Source: Christiangramia sp. (GTDB lineage: Bacteria; Bacteroidota; Bacteroidia; Flavobacteriales; Flavobacteriaceae). From it: 64,000 nucleotides of DNA. The position numbers and the translations under genes are program-made. Below the pieces are notes generated by a model, which searched no databases, was not told where the DNA came from, and saw only the letters and a program-made list of their open reading frames with translations. Location: assembly GCF_029937855.1 (NCBI RefSeq), contig NZ_JAPYPC010000010.1, positions 49,605 through 113,604 on the forward strand, written 5' to 3'. Shown piece after piece: positions 33,438-42,635 of the stretch (the stretch's first letter is position 1; each line of letters begins with the position of its first letter).

Positions 33438-34450
33438 TGCAAATTCTGCGAAATTTCTCCCTAAAAGATCATAATAGCTTTGGCATCGATGTTAGGGCAG
33501 ATAAGTTTATTTCTATTGAGAATATTGATGATCTTAGAAATTTACTGCGGAAAAATTATGCTTCAGAATTATTTATCCTTGGAGGCGGAAGTAATATGCT
33601 GCTCACAGGAGATATTCATAAAACAGTACTTCATATCGCCCTGAAAGGTAAAAAAATCATTTCTGAGACCGAGAATGAGGTTACTATTGAGGTTTCCGCT
33701 GGTGAGAACTGGCATGAATTGGTTCTATGGACTTTAAAGAATAATTACGGCGGACTCGAAAATCTTTCGCTAATCCCAGGAAATGTTGGTACTGCGCCAA
33801 TTCAAAATATAGGGGCTTATGGAGTTGAGTTGAAAGATACTTTTGTTAGCTGTAATGCTATGAATGTTCAAACCTTAGAACAACGGGAGTTTACGCTAAA
33901 AGATTGTGAGTTCTCCTATCGCAATTCAGTCTTTAAAAATAAGCTCAAAGGGCAATATATAATCACTTCTGTAAAATTCAGGTTAACAAAAAAAAATCAT
34001 CTATTAAAAACGGAGTACGGTGCTATTCAAGCTGAATTAGAGAAAGATAACATAAGCTCCCCCAGTATACAGGACATCTCGAATGCAGTAATAGCAATAA
34101 GAAAATCAAAGCTTCCAGATCCAGAAGAAATTGGAAACAGCGGAAGTTTTTTTAAAAATCCTATAATCGGAAAAGATCAATTTGCCAAGCTAAAAGAAAA
34201 ATTTCCTGAAATCCCTTCCTATGAAGTATCGGAAGAAAAGATAAAAGTCCCTGCAGGATGGTTAATTGATAAGGCAGGTTTTAAAGGATATAGAGATGGA
34301 GATGCCGGTGTTCATGTGAATCAGGCGCTCGTTCTGGTGAATTATGGATTAGCCACGGGTGCCGAAATTTTAGCCCTTGCAAGGCAAATCCAGGAAAAGA
34401 TAAAAGCTCAATTTGATATTGATCTTGAAGCAGAAGTAAATATTATATAA
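33437..34450 (+). CDS. murB: UDP-N-acetylmuramate dehydrogenase
   Basis: A 337-residue type I MurB, an FAD enzyme reducing UDP-GlcNAc-enolpyruvate in peptidoglycan synthesis. NSFGIDVRADKFI, ILGGGSNMLLTGD, LSLIPGNVGTAPIQNIGAYGVE and the catalytic-Ser block GNSGSFFKNPII are conserved, as is AGWLIDKAGFKGYRDGDAGV. The start overlaps the preceding aminotransferase stop, implying coupling. A strong terminator begins at its stop codon. Confidence 0.96.
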   Translation: MQILRNFSLKDHNSFGIDVRADKFISIENIDDLRNLLRKNYASELFILGGGSNMLLTGDIHKTVLHIALKGKKIISETENEVTIEVSAGENWHELVLWTLKNNYGGLENLSLIPGNVGTAPIQNIGAYGVELKDTFVSCNAMNVQTLEQREFTLKDCEFSYRNSVFKNKLKGQYIITSVKFRLTKKNHLLKTEYGAIQAELEKDNISSPSIQDISNAVIAIRKSKLPDPEEIGNSGSFFKNPIIGKDQFAKLKEKFPEIPSYEVSEEKIKVPAGWLIDKAGFKGYRDGDAGVHVNQALVLVNYGLATGAEILALARQIQEKIKAQFDIDLEAEVNII

Positions 34451-34482
34451 AAAGAGGATCCAGAAACTGGATCCTCTTTTAT
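34449..34482. terminator. Bidirectional terminator between murB and the fasciclin gene
   Basis: A 14-bp perfect stem, AAAAGAGGATCCAG (34450-34463) with CTGGATCCTCTTTT (34467-34480), loop AAA. The first stem bases are part of the murB stop codon, and A/T tracts on both sides suit both convergent genes. Confidence 0.9.
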
Positions 34483-34500
34483 TAATAAGCTTAAATATTA

Positions 34501-35118
34501 TTATGCTTTCGTCATTACTACCGTATCAATAATATGTACTATTCCGTTTGAAGCGTCCACATCAGCCTGTACTACAGTAGCCTTATTACCAGCTTCATCT
34601 GTAAGAATAACATTTTCACCTTCCAAAGATGCGGTAAGTTCCGCTCCGTTTAGTGTAGCGATCGTGTATTGTCCATCATTATCGTTGATCATCTGCACCA
34701 GTTCCTGAGAGGTAATCTCATCTTCTACCACATGATATTCTAATAAATCTCCCAATTTAGAATGATTTTCCTCTTTCATCAAATTATCAAGTGTTGCCTT
34801 ATCTACTTTATCAAAAGCAGCATTAGTAGGAGCAAAAACAGTATAAGGCCCTTCACCTACTGTAAGCAGCTCGTCCATCTGAGCAGTTTGCAAAGCACCA
34901 GCTAAAGTACTAAGGGTATCTGTTTCCATCGCTTTTGCCGCAATACTATTGGATTCCATTTCCATTCGTTCCTGTTCGGCCTGCATTACAGCCTCCCTTT
35001 CGGCCTCCATTTGTTCCATACGTTCTTTCTCTTCCTGTTCTTTCTTCTTATTATCTTCACATGAAGTAAAGACAAGAGCTGAAAGAGTCAGAACGGTAAA
35101 TAACATTTTAAATTTCAT
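34501..35118 (-). CDS. Fasciclin (FAS1) domain lipoprotein
   Basis: A 205-residue lipoprotein: lipobox LVFTSC (Cys ~18), a charged helical stretch rich in Glu, Lys, Arg and Met (~22-60, likely coiled coil), then one FAS1 domain with DTLSTLAGALQTAQMDELL, GPYTVFAPTNAAFDKV and the H2 motif GIVHIIDTVVM. FAS1 domains mediate adhesion or matrix contacts; the partner here is unknown. The start at 35118 places the signal peptide at the N-terminus; longer in-frame starts do not. Confidence 0.92.
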   Translation of the reverse strand: MKFKMLFTVLTLSALVFTSCEDNKKKEQEEKERMEQMEAEREAVMQAEQERMEMESNSIAAKAMETDTLSTLAGALQTAQMDELLTVGEGPYTVFAPTNAAFDKVDKATLDNLMKEENHSKLGDLLEYHVVEDEITSQELVQMINDNDGQYTIATLNGAELTASLEGENVILTDEAGNKATVVQADVDASNGIVHIIDTVVMTKA

Positions 35119-35258
35119 AATTGTAGTTTTTCTGTGATTAACAGTGCAAGATATTGTGTAAAAGACAGTTATAACCACACTTGCGATTAAAATTTAGTTA
35201 AATAGTGTAAAGGTTATATTAATGATGATCTGGATTTTCAGAAGCTTTATTTTATTGT

Positions 35259-35266
35259 TATTTTTG
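35259..35266 (+). promoter_or_regulatory. -7 promoter element before the small CxxC protein
   Basis: TATTTTTG matches TAnnTTTG, 19 bases before the ATG at 35286. Confidence 0.42.
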
Positions 35267-35285
35267 CATCAGAATCTTTTTAGAT

Positions 35286-35492
35286 ATGAAATTATTTATA
35301 ATCAGTATCGTTTTGCTTGGTCTTGCTTTTGCCGGAATTGCGATAAAAATTTGGGGAAAGAAGGAAGGTAAATTTGCCGGAACCTGCGCAAGCCAAAATC
35401 CTTACCTGAATAAATCTGGAGAACCCTGTAGTTTTTGCGGTAAATTGCCTGATGAAATAGAAAATTGTTCAGATACTCCCAAGACCAAATAG
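35286..35492 (+). CDS. Small membrane or secreted CxxC protein, unknown function
   Basis: A 68-residue protein with one N-terminal hydrophobic helix (~2-20) and a short Cys-containing tail with CASQNPYLNKSGEPCSFCGK. The spacing of the Cys residues (C..C-x-x-C..C) suggests a small metal- or disulfide-stabilised domain outside or at the membrane. Homologues of this type are widespread in flavobacteria but uncharacterised. It sits 5 bases before a glycosyltransferase gene and is probably co-transcribed with it. Confidence 0.75.
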   Translation: MKLFIISIVLLGLAFAGIAIKIWGKKEGKFAGTCASQNPYLNKSGEPCSFCGKLPDEIENCSDTPKTK

Positions 35493-35497
35493 ACTGA

Positions 35498-36601
35498 ATG
35501 GCAACATTTTTACTTGGGTTTTTCATTTTTGTAAGTCTGATCAATCTAATATATTTTATATCTTTTTTTTCGTTTGCAACTACTGGCGTAAACAGCAAAT
35601 TACATCCAGAAGTACCTGTTTCAGTAATTATCTGCGCTAAGAATGAAGAAGAGAATTTAAAAAATTTCCTGCCATCTATCATAGAACAGGATTATTCCAA
35701 TTTTGAGATTATTGTAATAAACGATGCTTCTTCAGACAACACTTTAGAAGTAATCGAAGAATTCCAAAAAATAGATCCCAGAATTCAGATTGTGGATGTT
35801 CAGAATAATGAAGCTTTCTGGGCTAATAAAAAATATGCCCTTACCCTCGGCATTAAAAAAGCAAAGAACAAACACCTTTTATTTACCGATGCCGATTGTG
35901 CCCCCCAATCAAAGAACTGGATCAGGGAAATGTCCAGGAACTTCCAATCGGGAAATACTATAGTTTTAGGTTATGGCGGCTATTTTCAGCATTCAGGATC
36001 CTTGCTTAATAAACTTATAAGATTCGAGACCCTGCTTACCGCCATTCAGTATTTTTCTTATGCCCGTTTAGGTTCTCCTTTTATGGGCGTTGGAAGAAAT
36101 CTGGCTTATACCTCTACCCTATTTTATGAATTAAAAGGTTTTGCCAGTCATCTGCATCTAAGATCTGGCGATGATGATCTTTTTGTAAATGAAGCGGCTA
36201 CGGCAGATAATACAACCATCTCTATTCACCCGGATTCCTTCACAAGAAGTGTTCCCAAAACTAATTTTTCGGAATGGTTTCAGCAGAAGAAAAGACATGT
36301 CTCTATTGCAGGAAATTATAAGACAAAACATAAAGTTCTATTAGGCGCCTTTTATATATTCCGGCTTATTTTCTGGTTATTGCTGGCAGGACTTTTAATT
36401 TTTCAGATCTATCCTGAAATAGTGTTGAGTATATTGGGAATCAAATTAATTACAGAAGCATTCATCTATTTAAAAGCAGCACAAAAACTAAATGAGACAG
36501 ATGTGGTCTGGCTTTTCCCATTTTTCGATGTATTTCTAATTTTCTTTCAAATGGTTATCTTTATCTCCAACCTCATTTCAAAACCAAAATATTGGAAATA
36601 A
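35498..36601 (+). CDS. Membrane glycosyltransferase, family 2
   Basis: A 367-residue GT-A glycosyltransferase with an N-terminal membrane helix (~2-25) and about three C-terminal helices (~285-360). PVSVIICAKNEEENLKNFLPSI, VINDASSDNT, HLLFTDADCAPQSKNW (DxD-like) and FQQKKRH (QxxRW-like) mark the catalytic domain. It resembles processive or polyprenyl-linked sugar transferases, but donor and acceptor are unknown. The last codons overlap the start of the sigma factor gene. Confidence 0.9.
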   Translation: MATFLLGFFIFVSLINLIYFISFFSFATTGVNSKLHPEVPVSVIICAKNEEENLKNFLPSIIEQDYSNFEIIVINDASSDNTLEVIEEFQKIDPRIQIVDVQNNEAFWANKKYALTLGIKKAKNKHLLFTDADCAPQSKNWIREMSRNFQSGNTIVLGYGGYFQHSGSLLNKLIRFETLLTAIQYFSYARLGSPFMGVGRNLAYTSTLFYELKGFASHLHLRSGDDDLFVNEAATADNTTISIHPDSFTRSVPKTNFSEWFQQKKRHVSIAGNYKTKHKVLLGAFYIFRLIFWLLLAGLLIFQIYPEIVLSILGIKLITEAFIYLKAAQKLNETDVVWLFPFFDVFLIFFQMVIFISNLISKPKYWK

Positions 36602-37161
36602 ATCCGGAACAACTTCTTAAAAAAATCAGGGAAGCAAAGGGCGGAAGTCAGTCTGCCTTCAATTACCTGCTTGATAAATACTGGAATGATGTATATGGAT
36701 TTCAGTTAAAAAAAACCAGGAATGAATATGAGTCTGAAGATATTACTATACAAACTTTTTCAAAGGCTTTTAATAAAATAGACACTTTTGATGAAAAGTA
36801 CTCTTTTACCACCTGGCTTATTGCGATCTCTAAAAATATTCACATAGACCAGGTTCGAAAAAGAAATTCTTCCATCACCTCCAGGACCTCTGTACATGAT
36901 GAGGAGCGGGTTTACGAAATAGTAGATGAAACTCCTGGGATTGAAGATAAACTTATCAAAGAGCAAAACCTGGAACAGTTGCTCGCAGATATCAAGCAGT
37001 TAAAACCGCATTATCAGGAAGTGATCAACCTTCGGTTTTTCCAGGAAAAATCCTATAAGGAGATAGCGAACAGCCTTAATGAACCTATGAACAATGTTAA
37101 GGTTAAATTGCTTAGAGCCAAAAAGTTATTAGCTGAGATTATTGAATCCAGAAATACTTAA
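36592..37161 (+). CDS. ECF-type RNA polymerase sigma factor
   Basis: A 189-residue sigma-70 family protein of ECF size. Region 2: AFNYLLDKYWNDVYGFQLKK through FSFTTWLIAISKNIHIDQVRKR; region 4: LKPHYQEVINLRFFQEKSYKEIANSLNEP (helix-turn-helix). No ATG exists upstream in frame, so a TTG at 36592, inside the glycosyltransferase gene (10-base overlap), is the likely start and implies translational coupling. No anti-sigma gene follows, unusual for a membrane-signal ECF system. Confidence 0.9.
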   Translation: MEINPEQLLKKIREAKGGSQSAFNYLLDKYWNDVYGFQLKKTRNEYESEDITIQTFSKAFNKIDTFDEKYSFTTWLIAISKNIHIDQVRKRNSSITSRTSVHDEERVYEIVDETPGIEDKLIKEQNLEQLLADIKQLKPHYQEVINLRFFQEKSYKEIANSLNEPMNNVKVKLLRAKKLLAEIIESRNT

Positions 37162-37213
37162 GTAAGGAATTAAATCCTGGTGAGTCTAATTTATGCAGTT
37201 CAGCTTATTATTG

Positions 37214-37221
37214 TATCTTTG
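37214..37221 (+). promoter_or_regulatory. -7 promoter element of lipA
   Basis: TATCTTTG, 18 bases before the lipA ATG; the -33 element is weak. Confidence 0.5.
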
Positions 37222-37239
37222 AACCTCTAGATTTTTGCT

Positions 37240-38121
37240 ATGAATACAGACGTTGCGCCCGTAAAATCAAAAACAGAAAGAAAGCCAAAACCAAAATGGC
37301 TTCGTGTTAAACTTCCTACCGGAAAAAAATATACTGAATTAAGAAGCCTAGTTGACAAGTATGACCTTCATACTATCTGTACTTCAGGTAGTTGCCCCAA
37401 TATGGGCGAATGCTGGAGTGAAGGAACGGCTACTTTTATGATCCTGGGAAATGTTTGTACCAGATCCTGCGGATTCTGTGGTGTGAAAACCGGAAGACCG
37501 GAAACGGTAGATTGGGATGAGCCAGAAAAGGTTGCCAGATCTATAAAACTTATGCAAATAAAGCATGCCGTGGTAACCAGTGTAGATCGTGATGACCTAA
37601 AAGATATGGGATCTATTATCTGGGCTGAAACTGTAAAAGCCATTAGAAGGATGAATCCTGAAACCACTTTGGAAACTTTGATTCCAGATTTTCAGGGAAA
37701 TGAAAGAAATATAGATCGTATTATTGAGGTGGCTCCAGAGGTTGTTTCTCATAATATGGAAACCGTTCGAAGACTAACACGTGAAGTTAGAATTCAGGCG
37801 AAATATGACAGAAGTCTGGCCGTGCTTAAATATTTAAAAGATAATGGTATTAGAAGAACCAAATCTGGTATTATGTTAGGCCTTGGTGAACAGGAAGAAG
37901 AAGTGATCCAAACGCTAAAAGATCTTCGTGAAGCTGGAGTAGATGTGGTCACTATTGGCCAATATCTACAGCCGAGTAAAAAACACTTACCTGTAAAACA
38001 GTTTATTACGCCAGATCAATTTAAAAAATATGAGCAAATTGGTCTTGAATTAGGATTTAGACATGTAGAAAGTAGCGCGCTGGTTAGATCTTCTTACAAA
38101 GCGCAAAAACACATTAATTAG
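37240..38121 (+). CDS. lipA: Lipoyl synthase
   Basis: A 293-residue radical SAM enzyme inserting two sulfurs into octanoyl groups of dehydrogenase E2 domains. The auxiliary-cluster motif [12 protein letters not shown] (CX4CX5C) and the radical SAM motif CTRSCGFC (CX3CX2C) are both intact; [23 protein letters not shown] and the terminal RSSYKAQ are typical. It has its own promoter element and lies 7 bases upstream of a GAPDH gene. Confidence 0.97.
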   Translation: MNTDVAPVKSKTERKPKPKWLRVKLPTGKKYTELRSLVDKYDLHTICTSGSCPNMGECWSEGTATFMILGNVCTRSCGFCGVKTGRPETVDWDEPEKVARSIKLMQIKHAVVTSVDRDDLKDMGSIIWAETVKAIRRMNPETTLETLIPDFQGNERNIDRIIEVAPEVVSHNMETVRRLTREVRIQAKYDRSLAVLKYLKDNGIRRTKSGIMLGLGEQEEEVIQTLKDLREAGVDVVTIGQYLQPSKKHLPVKQFITPDQFKKYEQIGLELGFRHVESSALVRSSYKAQKHIN

Positions 38122-38128
38122 TCAGTCA

Positions 38129-39136
38129 ATGGCTAAACCTATTAATATTGCCATCAATGGTTTTGGCAGGATTGGAAGAAATTTATTCAGAATTCTTCTG
38201 GAACATCCCAGAATTAATGTTGTTGCTATAAATGACATACATAATGCCCAAAGCCTTTCTCATCTTTTAAAATACGATAGCATACATGGCAGGTTGCAGG
38301 AGAATATTTCATATTCAGAAGAAGGAATTGTAATAGATGGTAAAACTACCCCATTATTAAACTATAAAACACCTTCTGAAATTCCCTGGGAAAACTATAA
38401 AGTTGATGTTGTTGTGGAAGCTTCGGGACAATTCAAAACTGAAGACACCTTGGAAGGACATTTAAAGAAAGGGGTGAAAAAAGTTATATTATCTGTACCT
38501 CCGCAGGATGATCATATTAAAATGGTTGTTTTAGGCGTGAACGAACATATTTTGGATGGTTCAGAAAAAATAATCTCCAATGCCTCCTGTACTACGAATA
38601 ATGCTGCACCCATGCTAAAGGTGATCCATGATCATTTAGAAGTAACCCAGGCGTATATTACCACTGTACACTCCTATACTTCAGACCAAAGTTTACATGA
38701 CAAACCCCACAGAGACCTTAGGCGAAGCCGGGCTGCCGCTCAATCTATAATTCCAACAACTACCGGCGCAGCGAAGGCTTTAACCGGTATTTTCCCAGAT
38801 CTAAGTGACGTTATTGGTGGCTGCGGAATAAGAGTACCGGTACCAAATGGATCTTTGACCGATATGACTTTAAATGTAGAGAAAGAAACTTCTATTGAAG
38901 AAGTGAACTCTTTATTTAAAGAAGCATCCCTTGGAACTTTCAAAGGAATTATTGAATATACAGAAGATCCCATAGTCTCTATTGATATTTTAGACCGCAG
39001 TGCTAGTTGTATTTTTGATGCGCAAATGACTTCGGTAATAGGAAAAAAACTTGTGAAATTGATTGGTTGGTACGACAACGAAATTGGATATTCTAATCGT
39101 CTTATCGATTTAATTTCACTCATTAACGATAAATAG
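38129..39136 (+). CDS. gap: Type I glyceraldehyde-3-phosphate dehydrogenase (variant paralogue)
   Basis: A 335-residue GAPDH. NGFGRIGRNLFRILL binds NAD(P), the active-site Cys lies in NASCTTNNAAPMLKV, and WYDNEIGYSNRLIDL closes the protein. ASCTTNN differs from the common ASCTTNC: the second, non-catalytic Cys is Asn. Lies 7 bases after lipA, an operon with no obvious glycolytic partner. Cofactor choice (NAD versus NADP) is unclear; this may be one of two GAPDHs in the organism. Confidence 0.93.
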   Translation: MAKPINIAINGFGRIGRNLFRILLEHPRINVVAINDIHNAQSLSHLLKYDSIHGRLQENISYSEEGIVIDGKTTPLLNYKTPSEIPWENYKVDVVVEASGQFKTEDTLEGHLKKGVKKVILSVPPQDDHIKMVVLGVNEHILDGSEKIISNASCTTNNAAPMLKVIHDHLEVTQAYITTVHSYTSDQSLHDKPHRDLRRSRAAAQSIIPTTTGAAKALTGIFPDLSDVIGGCGIRVPVPNGSLTDMTLNVEKETSIEEVNSLFKEASLGTFKGIIEYTEDPIVSIDILDRSASCIFDAQMTSVIGKKLVKLIGWYDNEIGYSNRLIDLISLINDK

Positions 39137-39177
39137 CTATATTTAACGACATTAACAGCTTCTAGCTATTTTCCCGA

Positions 39178-41409
39178 ATGAAAAATATAAAGCTTATTGC
39201 CTTATTATTTTGGAGTCTTATTGCCTTTGGTTTTCAGGAATCTTCGCCGCAGGAGTATTCCAAGCCTAAACCTGAACAAATAAAGGTGTTACTTACCGAA
39301 GCAGAAAATTCTATCGATATGATGGAATTTGATAAAGCACAGGAACAGTTAAATAGATCTTTAGAATATGCCACAGAAATAGATCACGAACGCTATATTG
39401 CTCTTACCAGTAGCATACTGGCAAGAATGTATCAAGTGCGGCATGAATACGACAAAGGGATTACCCAGTTAGAAAGGGCCATCTCCATACAACGAAAAAT
39501 TGATGATAAACAAGGTTTAGCATATTCCTATGTTCTGTACTCTAAAATTCTAAATTCTAAAGGAGAAAGGAACCGGGCCTTAAATTATCTGGATCTGGCC
39601 AAAACATATTACGAAGCTGAAGAAAACAGTGAACAGCTTGGTATAGTATCCCTAAATAAGGCCGTAATATACTTACAAAACGAAAACACTTATGACAGAG
39701 CATTATCTGAATTAAATAATGCCGAAATATATCTACAGGATAGCACCAATCCCTATGAACTTTCCCGGCTTAACTATTTCTTAGCCAGGGCTTATTCACA
39801 CAAAGGTGATCTACAAAAAGCCGAAACTGCTGCTTTGGCCTCTTTAAAAATTGCCCAGCAGGGCGGTTATACCGGCATGACAATGTATAGCTATGGTATT
39901 CTTAGTGAAATTACTGAAGATCAAAACAATCCTCAAGCAGCCCTCGATTACTTACAGAAAAGGGATGAAGTGCGTGAATATATATTCAATTTAAATAAAG
40001 AAGCACTTCAATCTGAAGTTAACGAAAGAGAAGGTGTAGATGCATTAAAAAGTACCTTAGATGAGCTAACCGTGAGAAACGCTGAGCAGGAAAAGACCTT
40101 AAAGGTTAACAAACTCACTACTATCTTAAGTGTAGCATTAATTACAATCCTCTCTTTGTTGACCTTATCTCTTTATAAGAATAATAATTTACGGGCACGT
40201 GCCAATGAATTGCTTCAAAAGAAAAATTCTGAATTAACCTTGGCTAAGGAAAATGCAGAAAAAGCTTCTTTAGCCAAAGTCCAATTTCTAACTACCATAA
40301 CCCACGAATTAAGAACGCCTTTATATGCCGTGACCGGTTTAACACATCTCCTTTTAGAAGAGAGTCCTACAGAAAGTCAGAAAGAACACCTTAATTCTTT
40401 AAAGTTTTCTGGAGAATACTTATTATCCCTTATCAATAATATTTTGGATCTCAATAAACTGGAAGCAAACAAGGTAGAGATCGTAAAATCTGATTTTGAT
40501 CTGAAAAAAAGAATGTCTGATGTGCTTATTGCCTTAAAAAATTCTGCAGACGAAAAAAATACCAAAATCCATTTCGATTTTGATAAGAAGATCCCTAAAA
40601 AACTTATCGGTGATCCTTTAAAAATATCACAGATACTTATCAACCTTCTGGGAAATTCTATCAAATTTACTGAAAATGGGGATATCTGGATTTCCGTTAA
40701 ACAAACCGCGCAAAAAGATAAAAAAGTTTCGTTGCTTTTCGAAATTAAGGACAATGGTGAGGGAATAGGAAAAGAAAAACAGAAAGCGATATTCGAGAAT
40801 TTCACTCAGGGATCCACGCAGATAAACAGGAAATTTGGTGGAACAGGATTAGGTCTTTCCATTGTTAAGAACCTTCTAAGCCTTCTAAATAGCGAGATTG
40901 AACTGGAGAGTGAATTGGGAGAAGGTTCTAAGTTTACTTTCAACCTGGATTTTGAAGCTCCAGAAGCAGAAATTAAAAATACCGTAGCTCCGGTTGAGGC
41001 TGAAGAACCAGAACTTACCAATGAGATTATGGAAAATAAACGTATCCTTGTGGTAGAGGACAACAAGATCAACCAAATGATCACGCGAAAAATCCTTGAA
41101 AAGAATAAAGTTATCTGTGATGTGGCAGATAATGGGAGTATCGCCATTGAGAAAGTTCAGAATAACGATTTCGATTTAATCCTTATGGATATACATATGC
41201 CGGGAATCAGCGGGATTGAAGCAACTATAGAAATTAGGAAATTTGATACAGAAATTCCTATTATTGCTTTAACAGCAGTGACACTGGACGATAACCTTGA
41301 TGAATTTTACCTGAATGGTTTTAACGATATAATTCCCAAGCCCTATAAAACGGAAGAGTTCTTCCATAAAATCAACAAATATCTAGCCTCCAGAGAAACA
41401 ACGGTTTAG
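39178..41409 (+). CDS. TPR-containing hybrid sensor histidine kinase
   Basis: A 743-residue protein: signal peptide (~1-20), an extracytoplasmic TPR array (~35-270), a short coiled coil, one transmembrane helix (~313-335), a second coiled coil, HisKA with phospho-acceptor His ~375 in THELRTPLYAVTG, HATPase_c (NLLGNSIKFTENGD, DNGEGIGKEKQ, GGTGLGLSIV) and a fused receiver domain with phospho-acceptor Asp ~671 in LILMDIHMPG and Lys in IPKPYK. No DNA-binding output domain is fused, so the signal must pass to another partner. The stimulus is unknown. Confidence 0.93.
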   Translation: MKNIKLIALLFWSLIAFGFQESSPQEYSKPKPEQIKVLLTEAENSIDMMEFDKAQEQLNRSLEYATEIDHERYIALTSSILARMYQVRHEYDKGITQLERAISIQRKIDDKQGLAYSYVLYSKILNSKGERNRALNYLDLAKTYYEAEENSEQLGIVSLNKAVIYLQNENTYDRALSELNNAEIYLQDSTNPYELSRLNYFLARAYSHKGDLQKAETAALASLKIAQQGGYTGMTMYSYGILSEITEDQNNPQAALDYLQKRDEVREYIFNLNKEALQSEVNEREGVDALKSTLDELTVRNAEQEKTLKVNKLTTILSVALITILSLLTLSLYKNNNLRARANELLQKKNSELTLAKENAEKASLAKVQFLTTITHELRTPLYAVTGLTHLLLEESPTESQKEHLNSLKFSGEYLLSLINNILDLNKLEANKVEIVKSDFDLKKRMSDVLIALKNSADEKNTKIHFDFDKKIPKKLIGDPLKISQILINLLGNSIKFTENGDIWISVKQTAQKDKKVSLLFEIKDNGEGIGKEKQKAIFENFTQGSTQINRKFGGTGLGLSIVKNLLSLLNSEIELESELGEGSKFTFNLDFEAPEAEIKNTVAPVEAEEPELTNEIMENKRILVVEDNKINQMITRKILEKNKVICDVADNGSIAIEKVQNNDFDLILMDIHMPGISGIEATIEIRKFDTEIPIIALTAVTLDDNLDEFYLNGFNDIIPKPYKTEEFFHKINKYLASRETTV

Positions 41410-41493
41410 ACTCTTTGGCACAGGCTTTGCAATTAATTAGGCAGTAGAATTATATAGACAGAAAGAAATATATAGTTTGAATTAGCCAAAAAT

Positions 41494-41523
41494 AAAATGG
41501 GGTGTTTTTACACCTCATTTTTG
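41494..41523. terminator. Bidirectional terminator between the histidine kinase gene and lpxK
   Basis: AAAATGGGGTGT (41494-41505) pairs with ACACCTCATTTT (41510-41521), with one G-U pair, flanked by A and T runs. It contains the lpxK stop codon. Confidence 0.82.
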
Positions 41524-42519
41524 TTTTATAAAATTGAGGATTTCCGAATTAAAATCCTCCTGGTCTTTTAAAAAATTAACCTGAATAGGAAGGTAAAACA
41601 ACCTTCCTAATTTCAGTTTATCTTTTAATCTCATATAATCCTTCTCTGTGGTAATTATTGCAGAAAGCTTCTGTAACTCCCTTATTTCCTTATTAGAGAA
41701 ATTATGATGGTCTCGGTATCTAAAATGATCCGGCTCAATATGCTTTGATTTTAAATACTCTATTAGAGGTTTGGGATTTGCAATTCCTGTGACCAGGCTA
41801 AATTCTTCTGAGTCGATATTTTGCAGTTTTAAACTTTCTGCTGCTGAAAAAATTTTATCTGCATATCCTATGGATGTAAAGAATACTTTCTGATGAGGCA
41901 ATGGATTCAAAGCATTTCTGATCTCTTCCATTTCTTCACCTGAAATATCTTCAGGACACTTTGTAACTACGATAACATTTGCCCTGCAAGCGCCTGAAGC
42001 CGATTCCCTTAAATTCCCTCCCGGAAGCAGTAAATCATTCACATAAAGATCTCCATAAGCTGTAAGCAACATATAAAATCCGGCTTTCACCTTTCTATGC
42101 TGAAAAGCATCATCCAGCAATATCACATCCGGAGAGTGTTTTCTAAGCTCTTTAATGCCTTCCCTTCTATTGGTATCTACCGCTACAATACTTTTTGTAA
42201 ATTTGTTCTTGAATTGTAATGGCTCATCGCCAGTTTCAGCTGCAGAATCTTTTACTTCAACTATTCTAAATCCTTTACTTTTTCTTTTATAACCCCGGCT
42301 TAATGTGGCTATTTTAAACTCTTTATGAAGAATATCCAAAAGATACTCGATCATAGGTGATTTACCCGTTCCACCTGTATTCAAATTCCCAACACAAATC
42401 ACGGGAGTACCAAAAGATTCAGAATTAAGTATATTCAGATCAAAAAGCAGGTTCCGAAACCCGGTAACACCATGATAGGCTACTGAAAAAGGATAAAGTA
42501 ATTTTCTAAGATTCGGCAT
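41515..42519 (-). CDS. lpxK: Tetraacyldisaccharide 4'-kinase
   Basis: A 334-residue inner-membrane-associated kinase phosphorylating the lipid A disaccharide at the 4' position. Walker A is GNLNTGGTGKSPMIEYLL; ATLSRGYKRKSKGFR, GDEPLQFKNKF, VILLDDAFQHRKVKAG and LLPGGNLRES follow the family order. Slightly shorter than the ~350-residue norm in Bacteroidota. Divergent from a Nif3-like gene, with a TAGTTTTG promoter element at 42559-42566 on the minus strand. Confidence 0.96.
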   Translation of the reverse strand: MPNLRKLLYPFSVAYHGVTGFRNLLFDLNILNSESFGTPVICVGNLNTGGTGKSPMIEYLLDILHKEFKIATLSRGYKRKSKGFRIVEVKDSAAETGDEPLQFKNKFTKSIVAVDTNRREGIKELRKHSPDVILLDDAFQHRKVKAGFYMLLTAYGDLYVNDLLLPGGNLRESASGACRANVIVVTKCPEDISGEEMEEIRNALNPLPHQKVFFTSIGYADKIFSAAESLKLQNIDSEEFSLVTGIANPKPLIEYLKSKHIEPDHFRYRDHHNFSNKEIRELQKLSAIITTEKDYMRLKDKLKLGRLFYLPIQVNFLKDQEDFNSEILNFIKQK

Positions 42520-42539
42520 GTAAGGCTATCTATAATATT

Positions 42540-42566
42540 TATATTTGATGGTTAATCGCAAAACTA
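42540..42566. promoter_or_regulatory. Divergent -7 elements for lpxK and the Nif3-like gene
   Basis: Minus-strand TAGTTTTG (42559-42566) points to lpxK, 39 bases before its ATG; plus-strand TATATTTG (42540-42547) points to the Nif3-like gene, 88 bases before its ATG. Both match TAnnTTTG. Confidence 0.42.
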
Positions 42567-42635
42567 TTTTGAAACTGGAAAATTTTTCTTCATACTGCTT
42601 GTTCAGGAACCAATTGGAAGCTAAAATATTAAATT

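Noticed and set aside
35119..35178. Longer start for the fasciclin lipoprotein
   Set aside because: Only the start at 35118 gives a proper lipoprotein signal sequence.
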